From contig OZ020515.1 of NCBI GenBank assembly GCA_963971425.1, positions 15,206,291 to 15,270,290 on the forward strand: a stretch of DNA of 64,000 nucleotides. The letters are read 5' to 3'. Below are positions 37,354 through 49,576 of the stretch, one piece after another (position 1 is the first letter of the stretch; each line of letters opens with the position of its first letter). The stretch comes from Bryoerythrophyllum caledonicum (lineage: Eukaryota; Streptophyta; Bryopsida; Pottiales; Pottiaceae). The notes under the pieces are model-generated. The model did not search any database, had not been told where the DNA came from, and was given only the letters and a program-made list of their open reading frames with translations. The position numbers and the translations under genes were made by a program.

Positions 37354-37504
37354 AGAATGCAAGTCTACTCTCGAGGGGGGAGTAGTTCCATACTAATAAA
37401 CCTATGTCCGGTGGACATGGATTTAATAGTGGAATGAAAAGACACTTAATTCATTCCGGCCCCCTTTGGAGATTGGAGTTCTTCTCTCTCTCTTGAGAAT
37501 GCAA
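37354..37504 (+). mobile_element. Non-LTR retrotransposon 3' fragment (133 bp) with 9-bp target duplication
   Basis: AGAATGCAA at 37354-37362 and 37496-37504 flank a short 3' end of the same family as 32.6 kb, on the plus strand. It contains TAGTTCCATA, the hairpin ATGTCCGGTGGACAT, ACACTTAATTCA and the end GAGTTCTTCTCTCTCTC. Confidence 0.75.
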
Positions 37505-38828
37505 TAATAGGCAATACTCACATCCTTTTAATGGGAGAGGGAGGAGAGAGGTATATGTACCATGTGTGTATCTCTTTATTGTCGAGACAAGCTCTCGGAA
37601 GACTACCCTTGCTTTATTTAGGACGACATAAATCTACACTTGTATATATTATAATGTTAAATGGTTATATATGATTTTCATAAAATCATATGTTTATAAA
37701 ACTACCAATATTTTAAACTTTAAAACTCAATATATTATCATATCCATTGGAAAATTATGTAATAGTGTTAAATTAAGTTTATTGAAAAACTTTAATTTTG
37801 CTTCATACACTAAATCTTAAAGCAAATCAATTAGATTTTCAGTATGTCATCTATTTTTCTTACCAATTTAAATAGTATGTGGTGCATATTCAAACTTCAA
37901 ACCCGGCTAATTAAAGAACCAATTGGAGACAAACAAATCAAAGAGCATGAGTATGATTCCATGTCTTTTCCAAGTGTTAATGGAAGATCTCCCCTGAATT
38001 CATTGAGGCCATTGCCCGTCCATCAATCAAACAAAAACTACTTATTTGATATGTATTAAAATAATTATTTAGAAATCATTTAATTTTAAGGTGATCATTC
38101 ATAAGAATTCATCAAATGATTTTTTGAGTGCCAGATCAAAATAGTAACAAACTAATTTTTAATTTTTAATCTAGTAATTTTATTGATTACATAATATATA
38201 ATTTTAAATCATCACATACTTCTGTATTATTCTTTAATATTCATTGAATGTCATTTGTTTACAAATATTTAGGGTTTCATATTGATGATATATAAAAATT
38301 GATGTAATATTAAATCAAACATATGCTTTTAATTCATGAACACAATGCTATGTGTGATTATTTGTTAGAATATTAAATCATGTTAATTCTCAACCCTTAA
38401 ACAACCATGACTATGTTCACCAAGACCACTCCAAAACCGCCTATCTAAGATGAAATGTTATGAGACTAATCTTAAAAACTTCTTATTGTTTTCAAATGTA
38501 TGATTTTGAAGTATAGTACTACAAAAAGACATTCAAAATGATTGTTAGGTACATGCATTCTAAATATTGCAATATCATTTTTTCTTCCCTGCACAAACAA
38601 AGTTGGCGTACTTTGACTTCGTATAATTGTATATTTTCCACTACATTGCATAAAATCTATGGACTATGTTCTAACTTGTCTTAGGTCATTGGAGACCTTA
38701 CAAGTGATGGATGGTTTTAAGAAGAAAAAAAATATTCTTGCAATGAATAAGGAATATGACATGGCCATTTCCTAAGATAACAAATTTTCTTTTAATGAAT
38801 AATAGTTGGATCTAAAATTGAAATGATA
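37505..38828. other. AT-rich gene-free sequence
   Basis: No gene or recognisable repeat. It is strongly AT-rich, with only short frames. Confidence 0.4.
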
Positions 38829-39557
38829 GATGTAATCACCAGAAGAAGAAGAACGCCGATCTCCGAAGGAGACCGGCGTGAATAAAGTGTCTGTTCATTC
38901 CACTACTAAGACCATGCCCACAGGACAAGGAATTAGTGAGCTGGAACTACTTCCCTCTCTCGAGGGTAGACACTATGTAACAAGAAACCAAAGAACCACA
39001 AGTCAACCAACCAACCAACGAATCACAAACCAAGCAACTAGCCAACGAACTAACCACAAACCAGGCAAGTAGTCAAAAACCTTAAAACCAACTAGTCATG
39101 AAAACCAAGGCGGGGGGAGAATTTAGGGAGGGTCCTGTGTATTGGGGAGGGCTTGGTTGTTTTCGATTTTGCGTTTATGTAGAAGAATGGACATGGCATG
39201 TTGGATAGCTATGGTGTTAATGTTTTTAAAGGATGTTTTAATTGTTTCAATGGGTATCTTGAAGGTGTCTTCTAGAGTTTTCATAGATGGGATAAAGGTG
39301 GTGGCCCGAGCGCCGGATGTGATTACCATAAGGGGGTCGACATTCCATCCGAGGGCGATGATGTCGTCAATAAGGGGTTGGTATTTGTCTATTTTGTTTT
39401 GGATTGTTTCCGGGGAAAATCTATCGTTGCAATATGTGAATTCAATGAATTGAATGGTGTAGTCTTGGTTGACATTATCGGGTGGTGGGTCATTGTATGG
39501 TAAACCTTTGACACAAAGGATGTCCGGTTTGAGCCTATCGTTGCGATGTAATCACCA
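38829..39557 (-). mobile_element. 5'-truncated non-LTR retrotransposon with 13-bp target duplication
   Basis: GATGTAATCACCA at 38829-38841 and 39545-39557 bracket 703 bp. The minus frame 39329-39123 repeats the 32.8-kb protein end (VITSGARATTFIPSM, INTIAIQHAMSILLHKRK). Further upstream (39330-39540) related sequence continues. The 3' UTR has a TTGGT-rich stretch (38990-39065) and ends in the family hairpins and (TTC)n. Confidence 0.9.
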
Positions 39558-40399
39558 CGCCTTCTCCATTACACAGTTAAATATAAATAAATGAAGTTTT
39601 TGGTTTTTATGTTATTTCAAAGTAATTCAATTAACAAAGGTGAGGGCTCCAAAAACTTTATTTCACTAATGCCCGCCTCAAGTATAGTAGTATTCATCTC
39701 TACAGTACCCTATCCAGCTGACCCAAGGCCGAACTTCTGATGATTGAAGCATCATAATTTTTTCCTTATGAATCATAATCAAACAGAAAATCCCTCTAAA
39801 GCTTTCCAATTGGCTTTATTAATAAAAATTCAATGAAAATGAAATTTAAGTTTTATAAACATGCCCAATCCCCAATTACCTGAGAGGGTGGGACAATTGG
39901 CCTTTTGGAATTAAAATAGGAAAGTAATACAAGTTAAATAGTAAACTCTAATTTTACATTGTTAGTGAAAGAAGAGAAAAAAAAACCCAATTACAAAGTC
40001 TTAAACTTACACTTTGGTGAAGAGAAAGAAATTGACCAAAAAATTTGAAATTCAATTGAGTTATTTGAATATGAATTTGGTCCTTCAATAGTATATCCTT
40101 ATTTTAATTACAATGATAATAATGTCTACTTTTAGCTACTATTAGATAAGGGAGTTTAGTGATCTCATAAAGCTAAAACTAACTAGTTTTAGCTTTGCCT
40201 TGAGAACAAAGAGAGAGAGGTCATATTGCATGACGAATCTTAACCACCTTTTAGCCCTTCAGATTCATTACAAAAATTTCAAACTATTTAGGGCTTGATT
40301 GAAAATCTCAAAAAATAAAAAAGCTTAAACTCTTGATATCTTTGCCTCACATTTTACAGATGACTCTTCTACATGAAAGTATAAGGTGGCAAACACATT
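39558..40399. other. AT-rich gene-free sequence
   Basis: No gene recognised; only short frames. Confidence 0.4.
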
Positions 40400-40965
40400 A
40401 ACCCCTAAATGAAAATAGTCCCGAGGTGGGCTCTTGCATATCTTGGGCACATCCATGGTTGAAATTTATATTTGCAATTCTTGGAATTTTGGAAAGAGAT
40501 GCATGAAGACAAGAGGTACGTGGGAGTATAACTTTTATTCTCATCCAACTTCTAGAAAAAAAGTTATGCCATTTTGAAGAAAATATTGTTGGGTGTGGAC
40601 ACTTGGGCAGCTCCAAAAACTTTTCTAGGACACTCTAGTAGATTTGAGATTTTCAATGCTAGCAAGTAATATTGTTTCCTTTCATGTTGTCAAAAATAAA
40701 TTCTTGTCTTTAGTGAAAAAATGCCTTTTATCCCAAGCCGAAGATTTTTACACATGGCGATACATTGTTGGGCAAGGAGCCAAAGAAACTTCTTCTTTTC
40801 CACATTAAACTTAGAGATCTTCATATTTTTCACTTTTTATTTTTTCTATTACAAGACGTGGTATAGATCTTTTTACTAACCGTTTGGATTATCAATCTAT
40901 AACATGTTCTCTTCCCAACAAATAAAAACGTGAAATGGCACTATTTGAACCTCCACTCTTACACA
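40400..40965 (+). repeat. Dispersed ~570-bp repeat, copy 2
   Basis: Diverged direct match to 21985-22560 (see that entry). Landmarks are GGTGGGCT, TTGGAATTTTG, CAAGAGGTAC, GGGCAGCTCCAAAAAC, TTTCCTTTCATGTTGTCAA and AAAAACGTGAAATGGCA. It is non-coding. Confidence 0.6.
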
Positions 40966-41149
40966 ATTTATTTGAATATGCTACACCCTTTCTCTACCTC
41001 TAAAAATTAGAGTACAAGGAGTTAATATCAAAATCAACATGATGATATAAAATTTAGACCTTGTGTAATGCAAATCTTTGATACCAAGTGAAGTCAAAGT
41101 CTGTTGATCCACTCAATGCAGGAATGAAAATGAACCATTTCTTCAACTT

Positions 41150-41560
41150 TAAAGGAGCGAGAGAACTTTAAAGGAATGAGGGAACTTTAGAGGAGCAATG
41201 GAACTTTAAAGGAGCGAGGGAACCTTAAAGGAGCAAGGGAATTATAACGGAAAGTGCAGGCGGCAACACTTTAAATCGACGTTTTCTACGAGCAAGAAAA
41301 CATTAAAGTTTCCAGGGGACTTCAAAGGAGAGATGAAACTTTAAAGGATCTATGGAACTTTAAAGGAGCGATGGAACTTTAAAGGAGCGATGGAACTTTA
41401 AAGGAGCGAGAGAACTTTAAAGTAGCGACGGAACTTTAAAGGAGATATGGAACTTTAAAGGAGCGAGAGAACTTTAAAGTAGCGAGGGAACTTTAAAGGA
41501 GCGATGGAACTTTAAAGGAGCGAGGGAACTTTAAAGGAGCGAGGGAGCTTTAAAGGAGGT
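41150..41560 (+). repeat. ~19-bp minisatellite (GAACTTTAAAGGAGCGAKG)n
   Basis: Roughly 18 degenerate copies of a 19-bp unit. Each contains the palindrome CTTTAAAG, and an unrelated ~100-bp interruption lies at about 41245-41330. The array ends directly before the GC-rich leader of the EDR4-like gene. Confidence 0.9.
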
Positions 41561-43770
41561 CCCCCTGACCCGCCCCGACCCAGGCAACAGGCGCGGAGTG
41601 GCGCAGAAGGGATGAGCGCCATATTTCGTGCCTGCCTCGGCTCGCACACATCAAGCCTCCAGCCTCCGTCCGCGGCGTCTCTCGCCATCGCCATCGCCCG
41701 GCCTGCCTGCCTGCCTGCGCGCCCCCGGCCATCGTCGCCCTCCCCCGTCTGCCTCACTCCTCCCCGGCGAAGCGGAAGCGGAAGCGGGAGCGCTTGGAGC
41801 TCCTCCCTCAGCTTCATCTCCCGCCTTCCACTCAATTCGCCACACGCAGGTCAGGCCGTCCTCCCCTCACAAGATCTGGATCGGTAGGGATGCGGCAGTG
41901 TTCTGCTCCGTTTCGGTCGCCACTGATCCGGCTCTTGTCCGTGTGGTTGTCCTCGTACTAGGGACAGCAGTTGGTCTAATGGTAGGTTCAGGCAGTTCGT
42001 CCGAGGAGGATTTGCGTGGCGTTCGGGGTTATATTCGTCTGGTGGCTTGAGATGCGATTGACGCGGTCGTTGTGAGGTTGAGAGTGCGGTTACCGACAGT
42101 GAGGGATTGGGCGGGAGTTTGTTGTTCGTGGATCAGGAGTGTGTGAGTGGATCAAGGAGTGGAGTGATTGGAGTTCTAGGTTTTGGCTAGAAATGAGGAG
42201 CAGGAGAGTGTTGGTTGCGATTAGGTCGGTTTGTTATGTGAGAAGGTGGTTTCTGGTGCAATTTTGAGAATCAGAGCGGGGGAGGATTGTGTTTGGATGA
42301 AGTGATCTAAGGCATTTTTCTCGGTGAGCGAGATATATATAGGGCGGAGAGAGCTTTAGCTGAATTGACATCTTGTTTCTTATCCTACTATCCTTCTGAG
42401 CATTGACTCATGGTATTAGTTATTCGTTGACCTGGTACATGAATAGAGGCTGTTGTTAGTGTTTTTTATTTGTCTCGTGTTGAGAGTGATGGAGAGGAAC
42501 TGAATGCGCTGGAGTGCTATGAGTGGGAAGAATCTTGATTATTCTAGAAGTGGCCCGCGAGTGGTTACAGAGCAGTGGATTTAGAGAGTCTTCTAGAGAC
42601 TAGTTTTCGACTGACGGAATGGATCGTTGGCTGTCTCGCCTTCAAACGACAGTTTCTTGACTGGAGAAGCTTTGAGGTGCAGATGAGATCGTTCAAAGCA
42701 TGTCAGTTTCAGTGTACTGATGTCCTTGCTTTAGGTTATTAGCCGTTAGGTAAGCCATTCAAGTATTGACTGATTTACAGTAGTTGATTTTTATTGGCTA
42801 GGTTGTGGTCATTGATCACTGGTAGATATTGTTGGCAACGCTTACCTGGTTAGCTTGAAATTGGGAAATGATCTCTCGATACACATTTCGCAGGTTTTCT
42901 TGGGACTGGACGTCGTCATGGGTGGGGAGAAGGGTGAAGCGGGTTGCAGATTATTTGAGAAGGCACAATGAAGAAATCTAGAAAGCTGCTCTTCAGCAAT
43001 GGATTGACGTTGGAGGAACTTGATTAAAGTTTGTGACGGCAGCGTAGGCCTCGCAGGATTGCAGTGGAAGGGGCATGTCGTGAGATTTTTGCAAAAACTA
43101 GAGAGTGAGCCTTGAAGACTGCCAACAGAGTGTTCATGCTTTTGAAACGTAAGTTCGTCACGTTTTGAATGTTCCTGTATCAGGCGTTTCTGCTTCTTAG
43201 TATTCTTGAAAAGACACAAATAGTCCGACGTTTTTGTCGCATGTCCTGCACAGTGGTATTTGAAATGCACGTAAACGTTACTGATAGATTGACACCGTCA
43301 GATAGTTTCCGGTTTTCCAGGTTGTCCCTGTTGCATCGGTGTTCATTAAAGTTGTTCTATCGGCAGAGCAAGTGGCAAATCGCTTAGTGGGCATTGGCCT
43401 GTGATGTGCAACATAGAAGCAGGTAAAGTGTTGGAATTGAGTTAAGGAAGTACGGAAACGTCTTTCGGGTGGTCAAGTTTTCCAGAATGTGGTTACCTGA
43501 GATTTATCCCTGTCAATTCATGGTGAGGTACACCGGTTTTCATTGTTCTTATGGATAGAGATGTTGCGGAATTGATCTACGGGGTGAAAGGCAAACAGGT
43601 ATCTGAAGCTATGCTGAAGCCCTACTTCATATTCTATGCGAGATTTGTTGAATGAGAAAACTGCCGGGTTGTTAATCGATTTTTAGAAATCTGAATGATA
43701 ATTTATATTTGACATTATTCGCCAAACTGATGCATCGGTTTTGGGTTTATTTTAGAGCTGGAGCTTGGTC
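41561..43770 (+). promoter_or_regulatory. Putative 5' leader and leader intron of the EDR4-like gene
   Basis: A GC-rich CpG-dense block (41561-42060) looks like a promoter and first non-coding exon. The sequence TTTATTTTAG|AGCTGG at 43755 is a good splice acceptor 16 bp before the ATG at 43771. A donor such as ATCG|GTAGGG near 41885 would give a 5' UTR intron of about 1.9 kb. The open frames here have no recognisable product. This is inference and needs transcript data. Confidence 0.45.
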
Positions 43771-46700
43771 ATGGCTACAATGGATAGACCTTCTCGAATT
43801 GTTCGGTGCCCGAAGTGCCTTGCACTTCTGCAAGAGCCTCCTCCGGGCACCCCTTTATATAAGTGTGGGAACTGCTCTACTGTTCTGAGAGGTATGTTTA
43901 CACTTTCTGGAAACAATATATGAGCGCGTCACCTGAGCGTTTTCGAAATCTTGTAGATTTACAACAGAGGCTTCTCTTCTTAATTTTATGTTAATTTTTG
44001 CCAGTGTAGACTCTGTATAGACTCTGGGTAGATTGCTTCTCCATGGTGTACCCACTGTTTCTCATGGTTTTGCAGCAAAACATGCGAGCGTCGATGGATC
44101 TAGAAGGCCGTCCACCCGTGGACCACAGCAAAACAGACCTACTCCACCTGGCCATGCAGATAGTCCCAACAATAGAAGAATGCCCTCCAAACCAGTGCCA
44201 CCTGACCATATGTCAAGGCAGACAGCTTTAGGCGATCCTGGTGACCAGAGTAACAGAACTGGAATCAACCGACCCACTCCAGCGGACATAGGAAAAAGAT
44301 TGCCTAGCCAAGCGCATCACGGTAGTTTCCCTCCTGGGCCTACACCTTTACAGGTGCCACACGGTTCGAACACGAATGATGGCAACGGCCTCAGACCTGG
44401 TCGCGATCATCACAGATTTTCACCACGCGACTTATTGGCAGCTCACGGTAGTGGCAACGAGGATTTCCGTCGCGGGAGAGAAGGGCCAGCGTTCATGCCG
44501 CAACCGATGGCTTCTACTCCAGCACGTATAGAAGAAGTGCAACCTGGTGGCAAACCACCTAATTTGGTGCTCCACAAACTCCCTGCTCCTCCAGTCAATC
44601 AGATCAGGAATCCAGCAGCCAAGTATGACATAACTGGCGAGGAGGGGATTGCAGATTTGCGAATAAGAAACACGCCCATCAATGCGGACGCTAGTATACG
44701 TCAGAAGTCGCCACCTGTTGATCCGGCTGCTGATGCACCTCTCTTTAGACGACCACCCGCAGACGTGCCGATTCAGGGGTCAGTCAACAGGGAGAGAGAG
44801 CGTCAGTGGAAACCAGTAGACAATGAGGACGATACGCCTTATTCACCGTCGAAAGCTCTTGCTGCACTGCATCTGCAGAATGCCGGTCCGCTTTATAAGT
44901 TCAAAGAGAGACAGACACCTGCACTGGGACCAACGCCAAGTTCACAGGGTCTTGCAGTGGTGAGGGGTAGGAACAAGTCCGCAGGAGATGAATCTACGGG
45001 GGCTAAAATCCCCGATTTTGCGTTCGAACGAAATTCGGATGGACTTCGACATGATGCAGTGGAGGTCGGTCCATCCACTGGCAAATCTAGGGAGGAGAAT
45101 CTCAGTGTACATCGGCGACAGCGCTCAGACGGAGTGGCAATCAGTGATCGGTCTGCTGGGAATGATCGCATTCCAGCACTCCCTGCTGTCGTGAGGGGGA
45201 GCGTAGAAGATAATGCGAAGGAGTTAAGGAAGTTCCCTGAGGAACCCATTTCCCGACACCCTGCACTAGAGAATGGAAAGAGAATTTTATCTTCAGTGGA
45301 GGCTACAGCGGATAAAATGAAGAGCAGAGACGATCCTCCGAGTACTCGAGCAGATGAAGTGACCGTCATGCAAGACCAGAAACCGATTGCAAGGCCCTCG
45401 TTATCTGATGGTGCGGGGCGGTCGAAGGAGACAAGCAGCGTGTCACCTCCAAAGGCAAATGCGCTGGAGCAGGACTTGTCACCCACAAGTGACTCTTCTT
45501 CGGTCGGGCGAAAACAGCAAAGAGAATCGGATCTGAAGGCACGGCTCAAAGAGAAGCTGGTTGCGAACAGGGACAGTTTTGACGATGAAGAGGAACCTAG
45601 AATATTATTGGATGATCTAGACGAAGAATTCCCTTCCCAATCGCCTCGAACCACCAGAAGATCTCTGTCACCACCTCGCAATCTGCTGTCTCCACCCAGT
45701 TTTATTCCGTCCAAGTCGGTGTTCAGAGCTGGTGTTAAGCCGCAGTCAGAGCAGCCATCGAAGGTAAAAGCTGATTCACGTCCGGACTCGGATGCACCCT
45801 CGAATCTGCAAAATTTTCCTGGCCTTCCAGATGTTTTGGACTACGATACCAGTGACGATTCGTCCAATGTGGATGATCCTGACTCGTCGTATCAGATTGT
45901 TTCCAAGCCGCACTCTGAAGAGCTCAACGGGCAAGGAGTCCAGTCGGACGTGATACACGGTAACGATGAGGGGTCTGATGATGAAGGTGAGCAAGAGCGT
46001 ACAGATGGGAAATCGCCGAAATCGAGGTCTAAAGATCAGTTGGAGGTCATTGGTTCCTCTGGCCCTGTCAAATCTAGTGTCGGTTCTCCCTATTTCCGCT
46101 CTCCTGAATCCAATCACGACCGTGTAAGTCCATCCCAGGCACAAGCGTCCGATCAACGCAAGCAAGAGCAGCAAGGGAACTTCACTCGGAAGCCAGACAC
46201 CCATGAATCGAACAGTTTCTCTTTTGGTCAAGGTGGAGACGCGCGAGGGTCGGCTTATTCTCTGCTGAAGGGGCAGACGCAGACGGTCAGATTGCAAATC
46301 AATACTCCTGTGCCTGAACGTATCCACGTGAGGTGTCGACATTGTAGTTTGCAGCTGCAGGTTCCGCTGAATCTTCCGAGGAGCGAGACAGGAGTTCAAA
46401 AGCTTCGCTGCGGTTCATGCTGGAAAATATCACGCTTCCGCCTGAACCACCTGCTATCCCCTTCCAGAAGCCCTTCTCCGGGTGGAAGCGAAGTCAATTC
46501 CCCAGAGTCATCTTTCCGGCTTGGTTCCAACAGCCCTGATGGCACTTCCGGCAGATATTCAGGTACGAGATCCAATCGAGAGACGGGTGCTCAGGACAGG
46601 GTGGTGCTCCGGACTCAGTCAGATGCGAATCTTCCTGTGCCCCTCTCTACGCGCCATAACCCGCGTGCTGCATCTGGGTCAAAGTTGGCGAATATGGTTT

Positions 46701-48061
46701 CAGGCTCAAGTCTAGTTCATTCGGAAACGTCGAAAGCGTCTACCCCGAATACCTCAGGAGACTTAGGCCCAGGCGGGAGCTCGTCTCAAGCTGGCGGAAA
46801 TCAGTCTAATGTAGACATGCTGACATCTCCGTCAGGTCCAGCTGAAACCCAGGCTCACGTTTTCCTCTCGCCGACTCTGTCCAGCACGAGTAAGGACACC
46901 AGCATGAAAGACCGCCAGCAGAAGACGTCACCCGATCTCAAAATTCTGCATTCCAGCAGCGATTCGGACGAAGAAAAGGCCACTGCTCAGCTGAAGATTG
47001 GACCTACTGGTTTTAACCCTGCGCGAAATACCACATGGTCTGCCCCCGAAACCCCCGAGTTCGATGACGGCCACGAGTTTAAAGGTCTCAAGGGGTTTTT
47101 CAAGAAAAGCGTGAAAGAACTGACCAAGGTCAAGAAGTCCGCTCAGTACCGCCGCAAAGTGGTAGTGAATGGTCATGCTGTTCCTGATGATGTGGTGAAG
47201 AGAGCGGAGGAATTTGCTGGAGCCATTCATCCCGGAACGTACTGGTAAGTGATTTTGAACTTGAATCTCTAAATGGTGGTGACCCTGAGGTCACTTGGGA
47301 GGTGATTTCTCATCTAGTTTTTATGTCTCGTTTTTTACAGCCTTTTGTGTCTCATTTCGCTATGCTTCCTGCCAGCATTATCCTTTTATGTTCCTCGTAG
47401 GCCAGATCTTTTGTGCTGTGAAATTCGGCGTGCTGAGGTCCACGATCTGGTTTGATCTGCAGGTACGACTTTCGAGCTGGGTTCTGGGGCGTCATGGGCG
47501 GACCTTGCCTGGGGATGATTCCGGTAAGTAGTGCTGTAGATTGTTTAGTATGTCTGCTGGCACTTCACTTGAATCAAATGTTGGCACGAGTCACCCGGAT
47601 TTACATTCGATGAGCTGTTTCGTCATGCAGCCCTTCATTGAGGAATTGAACTTCCCATTGGCGCGGCATTGCTCCCATGGCAAGACTGGAGTGCTTGTGA
47701 ACGGGAGAGAGCTCCATCACAAGGACTTGGAGCTGCTGAAAAAGCGCGGTTTACCAGGGACTCCTGGGAAAGCATATAATGTGGATATTGACGGTCGTCT
47801 AACTGAAGAAACTACAGGAGCCGAGCTTAAAGGACTTGGCCGGCTGGCACCAACGTACGTACTCCCGTAAAACCATCTTCTCAGTATTTGTAATCCTGGT
47901 CTGAGGGCGGAATTGCAGCCAGCTGCATGTTTTTCGCAGTTGTCTTACGCTACAGTTGTTTTTACAGTTACTGACTGGGTATCATTTCTTATCCCTCCAG
48001 GTTGGAACAGACGGGGAGAGGCCCAGGCATGTGGGTGCCAGAAAGCCAGAGGGGTTCGTAG
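43771..48061 (+). CDS. EDR4-like zinc-ribbon (DUF3133) protein
   Basis: Five exons: 43771-43891, 44076-47244, 47463-47523, 47631-47854 and 48001-48061, coding for 1211 residues. The N-terminus (PSRIVRCPKCLALLQEPPPG ... CGNCSTVLR) is the CxxC...CxxC ribbon of the EDR4 family. A very long disordered Ser/Pro-rich middle follows. A second zinc ribbon, VRCRHCSLQLQVPLNL ... LRCGSCWK, lies near residue 800 (DUF3133). The C-terminal folded domain has YWYDFRAGFWGVMGG, PPFIEELNFPLARHC, GVLVNGRELHHKDLELL and DIDGRL, a pattern also seen in the non-GTPase part of extra-large G proteins. EDR4 in Arabidopsis modulates immunity through clathrin-mediated trafficking; the function here is unknown. Confidence 0.9.
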
Positions 48062-49576
48062 CTTTGACCAGAAATCAAGCATGATCCATTGTGTCTCATC
48101 GTGAAAGTAAGAGTAGTATCTAGGCTGGGTACTTCGTTTCGGAAGTTGGAACCAGGAAAACCTACCATCATTTTTTCTCCTGAAGGTACGTCGTCGTCCT
48201 TCGATTCCTTATCCTTTTGGAGAAGCATTCTCAACTGCATTCAGAAACTAGATGCAGTCCTCACTGGGTCAACTATTTTCTGTTACCCTTCTCTCATATT
48301 CCCTTTTCAATGATATTGCAGGCGTGGCGTTAGAACAGGTAGGCATTTACCCGCGTGACTTCAGAAACAAGATCTAGATTTGAATAGGTCTAGTTTGGTT
48401 TTCACATTTCATTGTACACCCCCATTGAACGTGTGATAATGGATGTTTTTTCTACGTAATATATTATTTCTCCGATTTTTAGCGGTTCATTCCTACCTGC
48501 ATATCGTATTATGGCCAACATTTGAAACTAACAAAGATTATACAACCGTCCTTGACCATGTCTGAAGTGACACTCACATCGAACGTTCACTTGCCACATC
48601 AAGAGACGGGATCTTCACATTTTGGTCAACCATCTTAGCAAATATGTGCAACACGAACAATATGATATTGAGACCTTAGAATAATCTTGAAAGTTTCATT
48701 AAGCGAGAAGAGGGGTTGGAAACGAGGGCGAGATTGGAATATGGCAAAGAAAAGAGCATGAGAATTATCATGTTCTTTTTGTAATGTACAAGCTCTCTTG
48801 AGGCGCGGGACGCACGAGTCCACGGCGGAGATGGCATCTCTCCCCGCGACTGGAAAAGCAGTCCACGCCAGCGCGCGCCGTCGTCACCCCATTCGCCCTC
48901 TCACAAGAGTTGAGAGCCCGGTGGCCACAGCCAGCGCCCCACGCGGCGCGGCTCCTGGCGTCGCCCTTTTCGAACCCCCTTTCTGGACGCCTGGCACAGC
49001 TCCTCCAGCACGCGAATTCAACCGCTTCACGCCATGCACCCCAGCTTGACTACTGTGACCATACGGTAAGAAATTATTCCCTGTGCTCTCACTTGCGTGT
49101 CTCCGTTGAGATTACAGTCTGGGTGAGTGGCAATCTAGTGGGCACAGCTTCGTCCAGATTGGACCTAAGGTGCCAGGTTTGAGTAGCATTGCGTTTCGTG
49201 AATTTGGCTGTTCAATGGGTTGAGGTAGCGTCTGGTCTCTCCGTCGCGGTGTTTGGGTGTGAAAATCCGAGTGGACTAACTGGTGAGAGGACAATTTCTG
49301 TTGTGAGTTTATTGGGCTTGGGCTGAACAGTTCGCGGTGGTGCAGCGCAGCGCAGCTACCATGGCGGGGGGAGAGGGCCGTCAGGCGGTCGGCGCCGAGC
49401 GCAGGATGGGCTGGAGTTTCCACCACCTGTTTAGGATTTCTCTCTAGTTTTTCTCTCCTCTGCAATGTGGATAAGAGCCAAGCGCCAAATAATAAAGGGT
49501 ACAGAAATTCCTTCTGGGGAGATAGCACTCGGGGATTCTCGTCCGGAGTAGAGAGCATACTCAAGGAACAGCACCT
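48062..49576. other. Intergenic: EDR4-like 3' region and CYP38 promoter/5' leader
   Basis: No separate gene recognised. The GC-rich part (48800-49050) followed by moderate-GC sequence is likely promoter and 5' UTR of CYP38. The open frames here do not resemble known proteins. Confidence 0.4.

Noticed and set aside
41150-41560. Possible CRISPR array
   Set aside because: Repeats are contiguous and degenerate without unique spacers, and the genome is eukaryotic.
44893-45714. 273-codon minus-strand ORF, and a 207-codon one at 45776-46399
   Set aside because: Both are antisense shadows of the large EDR4-like exon with no family motif.
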